From Bacillota bacterium (GTDB lineage Bacteria > Bacillota > Ch66), in contig JABLXP010000011.1 of the NCBI GenBank assembly GCA_013178045.1, positions 1-50,954 on the forward strand: a stretch of DNA of 50,954 bases. Direction: 5' to 3'. Numbering within the stretch: position 1 is the first letter of the stretch; each line of letters opens with the position of its first letter. Of the stretch, positions 17,456 to 25,929 are shown one piece after another. A program made the translations under genes and the position numbers. The notes beneath the pieces are model-generated. The model was not told where the DNA came from. It saw nothing but the letters and a program-made list of their open reading frames with translations, and ran no database searches.

Positions 17456-19156
17456 CTAAAAACTTCCGTTAGCCAGCAGTTTTGCCCGGGCATAGGTACG
17501 AAAAACCTTAGTTATTTCCACCAGTACCTGCTCGCCGATATAGGTACCTGCGCCCTCGATATCAAGGACAAACCCGTGCAGGCGGGCAATTCCGTCATAA
17601 GGGTTAATCGCATGAGGCTCTTCAACTTTGACCTCCAAAATTTGCCCAACTTTAACCGGCACCGCTAACTCATCAATTTCCCGCTGCGCAAATATCCCGC
17701 GGACCTGGAAGTTTTCCAGGTGAAATCCTTCAACCCCCTTGATAATTAACTGTTTACCCGTTCGTCGTTCTAATTCCCGGAGTTGCGAACCACCACTCCC
17801 AATCAACAAGGAAGCCACCGTCGGGTAAGCCTCAACGAGAATCGCCGGGGCATCGGTCAGCTCGGCCAGGGCCATGATCCTTTTCTTGGCTTGAATCATC
17901 ACCGTCTCTTCAGACAAAACGCGTCCCTTGCCTTCACAATAGGGACAAGCTCTTTGCAGTATACTGTCAAGGCCCTGCTGGACTTTTTTACGGGTCATTT
18001 CTACTAGTCCCAGCTGCGTGAGCCCAAGGATTTTAGACCTGGTTTTATCTTTGCTGAGTTCCATCTCCAATGTCTTCAATACCTGGGCCTGGTCCTCAGG
18101 GTTATCCATATCAATAAAGTCGATAATAATAATCCCACCGATATTACGCAGGCGCAGTTGCCTGGGAATTTCCACCGCAGCTTCCAAATTGGTCTTTAAC
18201 ACGGTATCAGCCAGATTGGTGCTCCCTACGTATTTTCCCGTATTAATATCAATCGCCGTCAGGGCTTCGGTTTGGTCGATCACCAGGTACCCACCGCACT
18301 TGAGCCAGACTTTTCGCTTGAGGGCGCGGTCCAGTTCCAGATCCAGACCGTACTTTTCAAACAAATCCTGTTCGACCAAAAATACTTTGTTCTTTAAGTT
18401 AGGGCTCTCTATTTCCAGCCACTCCTGCACTTTTTTATAGGCCCATCGGGAATTGATCAGGAGACGGTCAACATCATCAGTAAAAATATCACGCAATATC
18501 CGCTGAATTAACTCCAGTTCCTTGTGAATTAACTGAGGTGATGGGCCGACCTGACTGCGCTGCTGAATACGTTTCCACAGTTTGACCAACCCTCTCACTT
18601 CCAGTTCGAGTTGCTCTTCCCCCACGCCTTCGGCCACCGTACGCACGATCAGTCCCATACCGGCCGGTTTCACCTTTTCCGCCAGGTTCTTAATCCGCTC
18701 CCGTTCTTCTTCATTTTCGATTCGGCGCGAAATCCCTATATAATCAACTGTTGGCATTAAAACAAGGTAGCGGCCAGGGATGGTTATGTGCGTAGTCACC
18801 CGCGCCCCTTTTGTCCCAATCGGTTCCTTGGTAATCTGGACTAAAATGTCCTGGCCCACTTTCAACACATTGCCGATGTTTACCCTCGGTTCCCCCCTTG
18901 TTTTTCCCGGCTCCTCATCAGACTGGCGCAACGGAATAGCATCTTCAACGTAAAGAAAGGCATTCTTTTCTAACCCGATGTTGACAAACGCCGCCTGCAT
19001 CCCTGGCAGCACATTCTCTACACGGCCTTTGTAAATATTACCAACTAAGCGGTGGTCGACCGCCCGCTCAATAAAGATCTCCACCAGTTGCTGGTTTTCC
19101 ATGACCGCCACCCGGGTTTCGCCTTCAAATACATGTACGATAATCTCTTTCAACAT
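17456..19156 (-). CDS. rng: ribonuclease G (RNase E/G family)
   Basis: This endonuclease cuts single-stranded AU-rich RNA and takes part in rRNA 5' maturation and mRNA decay. The 566-residue protein has an S1 domain near the N-terminus (G-N-I-Y-K-G-R-V-E-N-V-L-P-G-M-Q-A-A-F-V). The catalytic region has D-I-N-T-G-K-Y-V-G and I-I-I-I-D-F-I-D-M, with metal-binding aspartates, and the zinc link C-P-Y-C-E-G-K-G. The last 70 or so residues look like a TRAM-type RNA-binding domain. It lacks the long scaffold tail of RNase E, so RNase G is the better name. ATG start at 19156. It lies 30 bases downstream of the DUF2344 gene and directly before the rplU promoter. Confidence 0.93.
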   Translation of the reverse strand: MLKEIIVHVFEGETRVAVMENQQLVEIFIERAVDHRLVGNIYKGRVENVLPGMQAAFVNIGLEKNAFLYVEDAIPLRQSDEEPGKTRGEPRVNIGNVLKVGQDILVQITKEPIGTKGARVTTHITIPGRYLVLMPTVDYIGISRRIENEEERERIKNLAEKVKPAGMGLIVRTVAEGVGEEQLELEVRGLVKLWKRIQQRSQVGPSPQLIHKELELIQRILRDIFTDDVDRLLINSRWAYKKVQEWLEIESPNLKNKVFLVEQDLFEKYGLDLELDRALKRKVWLKCGGYLVIDQTEALTAIDINTGKYVGSTNLADTVLKTNLEAAVEIPRQLRLRNIGGIIIIDFIDMDNPEDQAQVLKTLEMELSKDKTRSKILGLTQLGLVEMTRKKVQQGLDSILQRACPYCEGKGRVLSEETVMIQAKKRIMALAELTDAPAILVEAYPTVASLLIGSGGSQLRELERRTGKQLIIKGVEGFHLENFQVRGIFAQREIDELAVPVKVGQILEVKVEEPHAINPYDGIARLHGFVLDIEGAGTYIGEQVLVEITKVFRTYARAKLLANGSF

Positions 19157-19186
19157 GCTAAACCGCCTTTCCCTGATCCACTGACC

Positions 19187-19894
19187 TTAGCTGGTTAGTT
19201 CAAGCGGAGAAACTAGTTTATCCGCTCCGATATATAGGCCAGTCCGGGTAATTCGCCATCCTTCAGTCTGGACTGATAAACCCGCGTAATGCTTAATGGC
19301 CTGGATTACCTCTTCCGGCCGGACATTCCCCTGGCTGCCGGTCCGCAGGAGCATGTCCAAATCAAGCCTCCCGTTGTCAATCCGACCAGCTAAAGCCAGA
19401 ATTCCCGGCCGGATATCAACTTGACGAACTCCCTTCTTGGAGTCGCGTTCAATGACCAGGCTCTCCTGGGCCAATATCTTCTGGATCGCTGTCTGTATTT
19501 CGTCCGGCGTATTTGACGTCAGCAGTGCCACCCTGACGTGATAACGGGCGCAATCAATAACACTCATCAAAGCTGGGGCATTAGTCGGCACCAGACGCAC
19601 TTCTCGCAGCTCCAGTCCCGGCGGCAGCTTTTCCTGCCATCGGGCTTTCAACTCCTGTGGCGGTAGCTCCGAAAGTAATTCGACATCTAAATACTCATGT
19701 TCCCCCGTAATTCCTACCGGTAAAACTGAGCCAAAGGAAACCTTCGGGTGAGGATTAAAACCTCCTGATAGAGCGAGAGGTAGGCCGGCTCGACGGGCCG
19801 CCCGCTCCAATGTCTTGGCCAGGTCGAGGTGGGAAATATACGCTACCGGCTGGCCTTTGGCATACTCAACGCGATAACGCGGCAGTTTGTCCAC
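19187..19894 (-). CDS. DUF2344 / TIGR03936 radical SAM-linked protein
   Basis: This 235-residue protein of unknown function belongs to the DUF2344 family, which is found next to, or fused to, the TIGR03960 radical SAM protein. It starts R-Y-R-V-E-Y-A-K-G and shows the family segments Y-I-S-H-L-D-L-A-K-T-L-E-R-A-A-R-R-A, G-F-N-P-H-P-K-V-S-F and L-P-V-G-I-T-G-E-H-E-Y. No catalytic motif is recognisable. The reading frame overlaps the radical SAM gene by 29 bases, so the two are translationally coupled and probably act together. The GTG at 19894 sits very close to AAAAGGGG, so the exact start is uncertain. Confidence 0.88.
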   Translation of the reverse strand: MDKLPRYRVEYAKGQPVAYISHLDLAKTLERAARRAGLPLALSGGFNPHPKVSFGSVLPVGITGEHEYLDVELLSELPPQELKARWQEKLPPGLELREVRLVPTNAPALMSVIDCARYHVRVALLTSNTPDEIQTAIQKILAQESLVIERDSKKGVRQVDIRPGILALAGRIDNGRLDLDMLLRTGSQGNVRPEEVIQAIKHYAGLSVQTEGWRITRTGLYIGADKLVSPLELTS

Positions 19895-21761
19895 CCCCTT
19901 TTAACTGAACATCCACTTCCAGGGTAGGACATACCCCACAGCCGGTACAGGCATCATAACGGCAATCAGCGGTAACAATACCCGCCAGGGCCTGTTCATG
20001 CTCACGCTGCAGATACCTTTTCGAGACACCGCTGTCAATATGGTCCCAGGGAAGCCTTTCTGAGTATGGAATCCGCCGCTGGGCATACCAAACGGGGTCA
20101 AGGCCACACTCAGCAAAGGCCGCCATCCAGTAATCCCACTTAAAATGTTCGGACCAACTGTCAAACTTACAACCTTTCTGCCAGGCCGCTGTTAACACCC
20201 GTCCCAGTCGGCGATCTCCCCGGGCGAATACCGCCTCTAAAAAGCTTAAAGAAGGATCGTGCCAATTGTAGGTGATTCGTTTATCTCGCAGTTTCTGGCG
20301 CAGATAATCCTGCTTTTCCTGCAAAACAGAAATCGGGTCCTGCCCTTCCCACTGAAATGGGGTGTGGGCTTTGGGGACAAAACAGGAAGTGCTCACCGTT
20401 ACCTGAATCCTCTTCTTAATGTGCCCCCGCTTCTGCCAACTGGTGCCCAGATCAGCTACCCGAAGGGCAATATCGGCAATTCCATCCAAATCGGCCCGTT
20501 CCTCGGTAGGTAAGCCGACCATGAAATACAACTTGACAGCTGACCAACCGGCGGCAAAGGCCGCATTTGTTGCCTGAAGCAGATCATCTTCGGTCACATT
20601 CTTGTTGATTACGTCGCGCAGGCGTTGGGTCCCGGCTTCGGGAGCAAAGGTCAGCCCGCTTTTTCTGACTCGCTGGACCTCCTGCGCCAAGTTGACTGAA
20701 AAGGAATCAATCCTTAAAGAAGGCAGTGAAATACTTATCCCATCTTTCTCATAATCATTAAGCAACTGTTTAATGAGTGATTCAATCGCGCAGTAATCAC
20801 CTGAACTTAAAGAAGTCAGGGACATCTCCTCATAGCCGATGCTCTTGACCAGTTCTTCAGCCTGCCGGCGGAGAATCTCCGGCGAGCGTTCCCGCACCGG
20901 GCGGTAAATCATGCCAGCCTGGCAGAAGCGGCAGCCGCGCTGACATCCCCGAAACAGTTCTAACATGATGCGGTCGTGGACGATTTCCATAAATGGAACG
21001 ATCGGCCGGGTTGGAAAGTAGACTCGGTCCAGGTCAGCAATCACTCGTTTTATTACTCGAGGTGGAACCATCGGTTCCCGTGCCTTTACCTCCTCAACCT
21101 GCCCATTTTCTCCGTAAGCAACCTGGTAAAAGGCTGGGATATATACCCCCGGAATTTTCGCCAGCCGGCGAAGCAATACCGCTCGGTCAGGCCGGCCCGG
21201 CCGGCTACTCTTGAGTTCCCGAATCGCGCCGAGGATTTCCAGCAGGACCTCCTCACCTTCGCCGATAACAAAACAGTCAATGAAATCAGCTAATGGCTCG
21301 GGGTTAAAAGCACACGGACCACCAGCAATTACTAACGGGTCGTCGTTTGTCCGGTCGGCACTTCTCAAGGGGATTTGCCCTAAATCCAGCATATTCAGGA
21401 TGTTGGTATAACTCATTTCGTACTGTAGCGTAAAACCAATGAGATCAAACTCACGCAGCGGAGCATACGACTCCAAGCTAAAGAGGGGCAACCCGCGTCG
21501 TCTTAATTCTTCCTCCATGTCCACCCAGGGAGCAAAGACTCGCTCCAGCAAAAAATCCGGCTGCTCGTTGACCAATCCATATAAAATGCGGAGACCCAAA
21601 TGGGACATACCAACCTCGTACAGGTCAGGGAAAGCAAAGGCCATCTTGACTGGGGTCTTTTCCCAGGACTTATGGACCGTATTCCATTCAGTCCCGATAT
21701 AGCGAGTTGGCTTGGTTACTTTCGACAGAATCTGGTCAGTTAGTATACTGCGTAGTGGCAA
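19866..21761 (-). CDS. TIGR03960 family B12-binding-type radical SAM protein
   Basis: This 631-residue protein of unknown substrate has an N-terminal Rossmann-like domain of the cobalamin-binding kind (V-K-M-A-F-A-F-P-D-L-Y-E-V-G-M). A radical SAM domain follows with R-G-C-Q-R-G-C-R-F-C (Cys273, 277, 280; C-x3-C-x2-C). Near the C-terminus there is an extra cluster, C-x4-C-x2-C-x2-C (Cys600, 605, 608, 611), that could bind an auxiliary iron-sulfur centre. The start is TTG at 21761, six bases after an AGGGGGA site, with no better codon. It is first in a TIGR03960-DUF2344-rng set beside rplU/rpmA, which hints at a role linked to ribosomal RNA or ribosomal proteins. Confidence 0.9.
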   Translation of the reverse strand: MPLRSILTDQILSKVTKPTRYIGTEWNTVHKSWEKTPVKMAFAFPDLYEVGMSHLGLRILYGLVNEQPDFLLERVFAPWVDMEEELRRRGLPLFSLESYAPLREFDLIGFTLQYEMSYTNILNMLDLGQIPLRSADRTNDDPLVIAGGPCAFNPEPLADFIDCFVIGEGEEVLLEILGAIRELKSSRPGRPDRAVLLRRLAKIPGVYIPAFYQVAYGENGQVEEVKAREPMVPPRVIKRVIADLDRVYFPTRPIVPFMEIVHDRIMLELFRGCQRGCRFCQAGMIYRPVRERSPEILRRQAEELVKSIGYEEMSLTSLSSGDYCAIESLIKQLLNDYEKDGISISLPSLRIDSFSVNLAQEVQRVRKSGLTFAPEAGTQRLRDVINKNVTEDDLLQATNAAFAAGWSAVKLYFMVGLPTEERADLDGIADIALRVADLGTSWQKRGHIKKRIQVTVSTSCFVPKAHTPFQWEGQDPISVLQEKQDYLRQKLRDKRITYNWHDPSLSFLEAVFARGDRRLGRVLTAAWQKGCKFDSWSEHFKWDYWMAAFAECGLDPVWYAQRRIPYSERLPWDHIDSGVSKRYLQREHEQALAGIVTADCRYDACTGCGVCPTLEVDVQLKGGGQTAALSR

Positions 21762-21877
21762 CCTCAGTCCCCCTATGCTAATAAGTGTTAAACTTGATTA
21801 TTTATGATGTTTTCTTTTTTCTACATTGTTCTGTTTATTCCTTTTATTTCTATCCTCATTATTATGCCCTCATCATT

Positions 21878-22768
21878 TCATGAATTAACCTTGTTCCCCC
21901 GTATTAGCTCAGCGATGGTCCGGTGACTGCCCAAACCAAATATTTGATCAATCACCTCAATTTCTGTGAGCGTTGTCATTAATCGGCCGTTTGGCTCAAT
22001 TACCGCAATCAAGTGAAATTTATTGGGAACAAAAGTCTTCACGATCTCCTGCAGGGGGACGTTTTCACAAACCGCCAGTTGTCTCACTTCTAATACCCCT
22101 CTTTGCGCCAGTTCTCGCTTCTTGCGCGTAAGGTGACGCCAGAGCAAGTAAATGGCCAGATTCTTTTCTCTGGTTGCCGCATAAAAAAGGAAGCCGGCCA
22201 GCAGCAACAGGTGAAATTGACTGATGTCCCACGCAAAAATTAACCCACCAAGACCAGCAAAAACCACGCCGAGCAACTGGCCAAGTCCCGCTACTTTTTC
22301 CGTCGCCCGTTTCCAGCCAAGCCTTCTGGCCAAGTATGCGCGGTAAATTCTCCCTCCATCTAAAGGCAACACTGGCAAAAGATTAAACAAGCCCAGGACC
22401 AGATTGGTGTAGAAGCACCAGGGAAGCAGGGGATGCTCGGTCAGGCCGAACCGCTGGAGTGACCAAGCAAGTCCAGCCATAAAAAAATTGCTCATGGGCC
22501 CGGCCAGAGCAATGTACGTTTCGACCACTAGATCGGCATCGAAAAGATCGACGATTTTGGCAACTCCCCCAAAAGGCAATAACTCGATTTCGACAACTTT
22601 CAAGCCGTAACCTCGCGCCACAACCACGTGGGCCAATTCGTGCAGGAATACCAGAGCAAAGATTGATAAAACTTGGGGAAACTTACCTAGCCAGATATAA
22701 ATAAAAATCAGGAGCAAGAAAAAGTTGTTGAAGGTAACCTGCACCCCCAACGCCTTGCCCAGCTTCAT
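21878..22768 (-). CDS. spoIVFB: SpoIVFB-like site-2 metalloprotease (M50)
   Basis: SpoIVFB is the intramembrane zinc protease that activates pro-sigma-K in the mother cell in Bacillus. The 296-residue protein has about five or six membrane helices, the zinc motif V-F-L-H-E-L-A-H-V-V and the second metal-binding segment L-P-V-L-P-L-D-G-G-R. A C-terminal soluble region (about 220-296) looks like a CBS-type regulatory domain (L-I-A-V-I-E-P-N-G-R-L-M-T-T). ATG start with AGGAAAG six bases upstream. A SpoIVFA-like gene precedes it by about 100 bases, the same order as in Bacillus. The name rests on family and context; the substrate is inferred. Confidence 0.87.
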   Translation of the reverse strand: MKLGKALGVQVTFNNFFLLLIFIYIWLGKFPQVLSIFALVFLHELAHVVVARGYGLKVVEIELLPFGGVAKIVDLFDADLVVETYIALAGPMSNFFMAGLAWSLQRFGLTEHPLLPWCFYTNLVLGLFNLLPVLPLDGGRIYRAYLARRLGWKRATEKVAGLGQLLGVVFAGLGGLIFAWDISQFHLLLLAGFLFYAATREKNLAIYLLWRHLTRKKRELAQRGVLEVRQLAVCENVPLQEIVKTFVPNKFHLIAVIEPNGRLMTTLTEIEVIDQIFGLGSHRTIAELIRGNKVNS

Positions 22769-22866
22769 GCCATCTTTCCTGCCTCTCTTTCTTTATGCTC
22801 CCTTGCTGGCATACCAACCGCTTGTCTCTCACTTCTAGCCTTCGGGGAAAATACTAGACCTCTGCT

Positions 22867-23607
22867 TTATTTTGTAGCTGATCCCCTAAGCTGGGCCAAA
22901 GGATCAATCAGGCGACCGTCAATCCTCATCTCAAAGTGCAATTGGGGACGGTCAACTGCCCCGGTCTGGCCGACTTTAGCAATAATATCTCCCTGGGCTA
23001 CCCGGTCCCCCGGCTTGACCAGAATCTCCTGACAATGGGCGTAAAGTGTGAAGACATTCTGTCCATGATCAAGTTGGACCAGCCGTCCTAAATTTTTATC
23101 CTCACCTACCTTGATCACTTCGCCCGCTAACACTGCGCGAACAGGTTTACCCAGACTCGTGTCAATATCAATTCCTTCGTGGAAGCGCTGCTGGTTATCG
23201 ATGGTTGACACATACCACCCAAACTCGCGGCTAATTTTTCCTGCTGCCACGGGGTAGATCATTGGCTGTTTGACCATAGTCGACTTTGCTTTTGCTTGGA
23301 TAGAGAATACTGGTCGTTCACTATCCGACTCCCACAGCATTGTCTGAGATAATCTTTGTAGCCACGGGGTTAGATCGTAGTCTGCCGAGAACGCATAGGC
23401 AATTCCAGCTTGTACCGGTCTGGCCCATGAATAATCCAATCGGGAAAAGGCAAGCACCAATACGAAGATTCCACCGCAGATCAGTGAACGGACAATCTGT
23501 TTATTTTTTAGCCAGTGTTTCGGCCAAACCCGGGACCACGAAGAAGGAAGAGGAAGTTGTCCGTCATTATACGGCCAGGTCAACTTCAACGGGCTCCTTT
23601 CCAGCAT
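22867..23607 (-). CDS. SpoIVFA-like M23 domain protein
   Basis: This is a bitopic membrane protein with one helix (about residues 38-55 of the 246-residue form) and a C-terminal LytM/M23 domain. The domain shows F-H-E-G-I-D-I-D, L-Y-A-H-C and P-Q-L-H-F-E. In active enzymes the last motif is H-x-H; here the first histidine, a catalytic residue, is glutamine, so hydrolase activity is doubtful. That fits SpoIVFA, a non-enzymatic partner that regulates SpoIVFB, which is encoded next. The start is uncertain. I use the ATG at 23607. An in-frame ATG at 23691 would add 28 residues, and a TTG at 23592 has a nearby AAAGGAG. Confidence 0.82.
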   Translation of the reverse strand: MLERSPLKLTWPYNDGQLPLPSSWSRVWPKHWLKNKQIVRSLICGGIFVLVLAFSRLDYSWARPVQAGIAYAFSADYDLTPWLQRLSQTMLWESDSERPVFSIQAKAKSTMVKQPMIYPVAAGKISREFGWYVSTIDNQQRFHEGIDIDTSLGKPVRAVLAGEVIKVGEDKNLGRLVQLDHGQNVFTLYAHCQEILVKPGDRVAQGDIIAKVGQTGAVDRPQLHFEMRIDGRLIDPLAQLRGSATK

Positions 23608-23717
23608 CCTGTAGTTCTGCTTAAAATATATGCCGGATTTGGCAAGATATGACTGACGTACCCCATTTCTCGGCCAAATTGATAATACCATAAAAGACGA
23701 AAGGCTTAGCTTCCGTC

Positions 23718-23993
23718 CTAGTTTTTAAAGATACGCTTCATCTTCAATACTGGAATATTGGCGATCAAGGCCACCGAATTATCAGAATTATTGAAACTAA
23801 CCTCCAGGGCCGATTGGTCTATTTCCATGTACTCGGAGATCACCCGGATCAAGTCTTCTTTTAGGGCTTCCAGCAGTTGGGGTGATACGTTTACCCGGTC
23901 GTGAACCAAAACCAGTCGTAGTCGTTCTTTGGCCACGCTTTTGCTCCCGGTATTGGGGTCTTTTCCAAACACCCGATTTAAGAACTCTAACAA
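23718..23993 (-). CDS. minE: cell division topological specificity factor MinE
   Basis: MinE stimulates MinD ATPase activity and drives the Min oscillation that keeps the division septum at midcell. The 91-residue product has the N-terminal membrane-targeting stretch (M-L-E-F-L-N-R-V-F-G), the anti-MinCD helix region (A-K-E-R-L-R-L-V-L-V-H-D-R) and the C-terminal dimerisation domain (I-S-E-Y-M-E-I-D). The start is TTG at 23993 with a GGGGG stretch seven bases upstream. It follows minD by 22 bases in a minC-minD-minE order. Bacillus lacks MinE, so this is the clostridial or Gram-negative style of Min system. Confidence 0.96.
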   Translation of the reverse strand: MLEFLNRVFGKDPNTGSKSVAKERLRLVLVHDRVNVSPQLLEALKEDLIRVISEYMEIDQSALEVSFNNSDNSVALIANIPVLKMKRIFKN

Positions 23994-24015
23994 CGTCCTT
24001 CCCCCTCTCCCTTAA

Positions 24016-24819
24016 CTACTTACTGCTCCTAATACCTAAAAACCGCATCAATTTGTCCACCAGGCCATCGTCCACATCCAGGTTCATTAAGGGAATTTCT
24101 TCACCCATAATTCGCCGAGAAATGTTGCGGTAAGCTTCGCCGGCTCGAGAATTGGGATCGAGTACCGCTGGCTCACCACGGTTGGTCGAGACAACGATGG
24201 TTTCATCTTCGGGAACCACGCCTAAAAGATCGATAGCCAGGATATCAATCATGTCATCGATATCCATCATATCGCCTTTTTTGACCATTTTAGGTCGAAT
24301 CCGATTGACAATCAACTTGGGTTCGCGCAGTTCAGCCGCTTCTAGCAGACCAATGATCCGGTCAGCGTCACGGACAGCAGATACTTCTGGGGTCGTGACA
24401 ACGATCGCCCGCTGTGCCCCGGCAATGGCATTCTTAAAACCCTGCTCGATACCGGCTGGACAGTCAATGATTACATAATCGAACTCCTTTTTGAGTTCTT
24501 CACACAATTCTTCCATTTGCTTGGGACTAACTGCTGTCTTCTCTTTGGTCTGGGCGGCTGGTAACAAGTACAGCCCGTCAAATCGCTTATCCTTAATTAA
24601 TGCCTGTTTTAAACGGCAGACCCCACTGGTGACATCAACCAGATCATAAACAATTCGATTCTCCAGACCCATAACCACGTCCAGATTACGCAGGCCAATA
24701 TCCGTATCCACCAGAACCACCTTTCGGCCAAAACTGGCCAGAGCCGTCCCAATGTTGGCTGTGGTAGTAGTTTTCCCTACTCCCCCCTTACCCGAAGTGA
24801 TGACGATTACTTCACCCAT
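24016..24819 (-). CDS. minD: septum site-determining ATPase MinD
   Basis: MinD is the membrane-cycling ATPase that recruits MinC to the cell poles. The 267-residue protein has the deviant Walker A S-G-K-G-G-V-G-K-T-T at residues 9-18, switch region V-L-V-D-T-D-I-G-L-R-N-L-D, and D-Y-V-I-I-D-C-P-A-G. The C-terminal amphipathic helix (V-D-K-L-M-R-F-L-G-I) inserts into the membrane when ATP is bound. ATG start preceded by GAGGGAGG. minC lies upstream with a gap of about 38 bases and minE follows. Confidence 0.98.
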   Translation of the reverse strand: MGEVIVITSGKGGVGKTTTTANIGTALASFGRKVVLVDTDIGLRNLDVVMGLENRIVYDLVDVTSGVCRLKQALIKDKRFDGLYLLPAAQTKEKTAVSPKQMEELCEELKKEFDYVIIDCPAGIEQGFKNAIAGAQRAIVVTTPEVSAVRDADRIIGLLEAAELREPKLIVNRIRPKMVKKGDMMDIDDMIDILAIDLLGVVPEDETIVVSTNRGEPAVLDPNSRAGEAYRNISRRIMGEEIPLMNLDVDDGLVDKLMRFLGIRSSK

Positions 24820-24857
24820 TATGTTTCCTCCCTCTTCAAATTAAAGTTCGATTCCTT

Positions 24858-25679
24858 TTAGTACTTTTCGATTACGACCATGCCATCACGAATCCGAGCA
24901 ATCTCGGGCTGGTCAGGTTCCGGGTACTCGCCATCAGGAGCGCGAGTGATATGGTTTGCAATTCTTAATTGAGTAGGCTTGAGGCGAAACGCGGTCACTA
25001 TCGCCTGCTCATTGCCCGTAGCCCCAGCATGGGCTACTCCCCGAAAACATCCCATCACCACAATGTTTCCACTGGCAATTACTTCTGCCCCCGGATTAAC
25101 ATCACCCAAAATAACAACATTCCCTGGATACTGAATCGACTGGCCAGAGCGCAGTGTTCGCTGAATCAAGACCGTATTCTCATTCGCGATTTCTTGTTCC
25201 TTCATCCAGTCCGTGAGGTCATCCCGGCGATATCCCATACGGTTATCAATCGGGTTATCTGTCGCGGTAACCACTTCCGGTGTGGTCTGTTTCACTGCGT
25301 CCTTGGCCCGGCGCTTGACTGCTTTCTGGGGCTTCTCCGCTGAAGAGGCAGATTTCACTGCCACGTTTTTACGGCCATTACTACTCTGTTCAACAGAACT
25401 GGCGCCATCAAGTGAACGCGCTGAACCAGTTGGTCCCCCCAGAATCCGTTTCAATGTTAGACCAAACTCCGAACAGATTTGCTGCAGTTCACCCAGTTCG
25501 ACTTCAGACAAGGACTGAGCCCCCAGGTCAATGGTCACCGACGCCCCTGTTAGAAAGTCGTCAGCTTGCCGGAGCCTATCCCGCAATTTTGTTTTCAGGT
25601 CAGCAAATTTTCCTTGACTGTTCAGGCAAACCAGTAAACCGTCCTTAGTTCCTTTAAGTATTATCTCCTCTTTTTTCAT
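24858..25679 (-). CDS. minC: septum site-determining protein MinC
   Basis: MinC blocks FtsZ polymerisation away from midcell. The N-terminal domain (1-100) carries the FtsZ-inhibiting fold. The C-terminal beta-helix domain (about 165-273) has the family repeats S-G-Q-S-I-Q-Y-P-G-N-V-V-I-L-G-D-V-N-P-G-A-E and I-V-V-M-G-C-F-R-G-V-A-H-A-G, which dimerise and bind MinD. The two are joined by a linker of about 60 residues rich in Ser, Lys and Ala, longer than in E. coli MinC (231 residues in total). The first gene of minCDE, it lies downstream of the pbp2 terminator. The ribosome-binding site is weak, so the ATG at 25679 is likely but not certain. Confidence 0.95.
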   Translation of the reverse strand: MKKEEIILKGTKDGLLVCLNSQGKFADLKTKLRDRLRQADDFLTGASVTIDLGAQSLSEVELGELQQICSEFGLTLKRILGGPTGSARSLDGASSVEQSSNGRKNVAVKSASSAEKPQKAVKRRAKDAVKQTTPEVVTATDNPIDNRMGYRRDDLTDWMKEQEIANENTVLIQRTLRSGQSIQYPGNVVILGDVNPGAEVIASGNIVVMGCFRGVAHAGATGNEQAIVTAFRLKPTQLRIANHITRAPDGEYPEPDQPEIARIRDGMVVIEKY

Positions 25680-25777
25680 TAGAGCTTGAGCTGCCCCCCA
25701 CTCGCCAGATTAATAGTCTTCTAGCTTGTCCGTCTAAAAAAATTCGCCACCCACTGACTAATTCCTTCATTTGGCAA

Positions 25778-25808
25778 GAAAAAAACGAGGTCTTTTTTCC
25801 TCGTTTTT
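25778..25808 (-). terminator. intrinsic terminator after pbp2
   Basis: On the minus strand AAAAACGAGG (25808-25799) pairs with CCTCGTTTTT (25790-25781) and continues into a T run. It ends the mreBCD-pbp2 transcript. The rest of 25680-25929 holds no supported gene; minC needs a promoter in the roughly 100 bases downstream, where I see only weak candidates. Confidence 0.75.
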
Positions 25809-25929
25809 CCTCGTTTATGCCGCATTTTATTTATTTTTCCTTCAGAATCAGACAATGATGTCGAGAGGTTCATGATCATGAAAAAGTGGTAAGCCCACTG
25901 GCTCAGATAGTGTCGTATGAACAACACTT

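Noticed and set aside
25721-25927. 68-residue open frame after pbp2 on the minus strand
   Set aside because: It runs through the pbp2 terminator, has a low-complexity basic composition and no ribosome-binding site.
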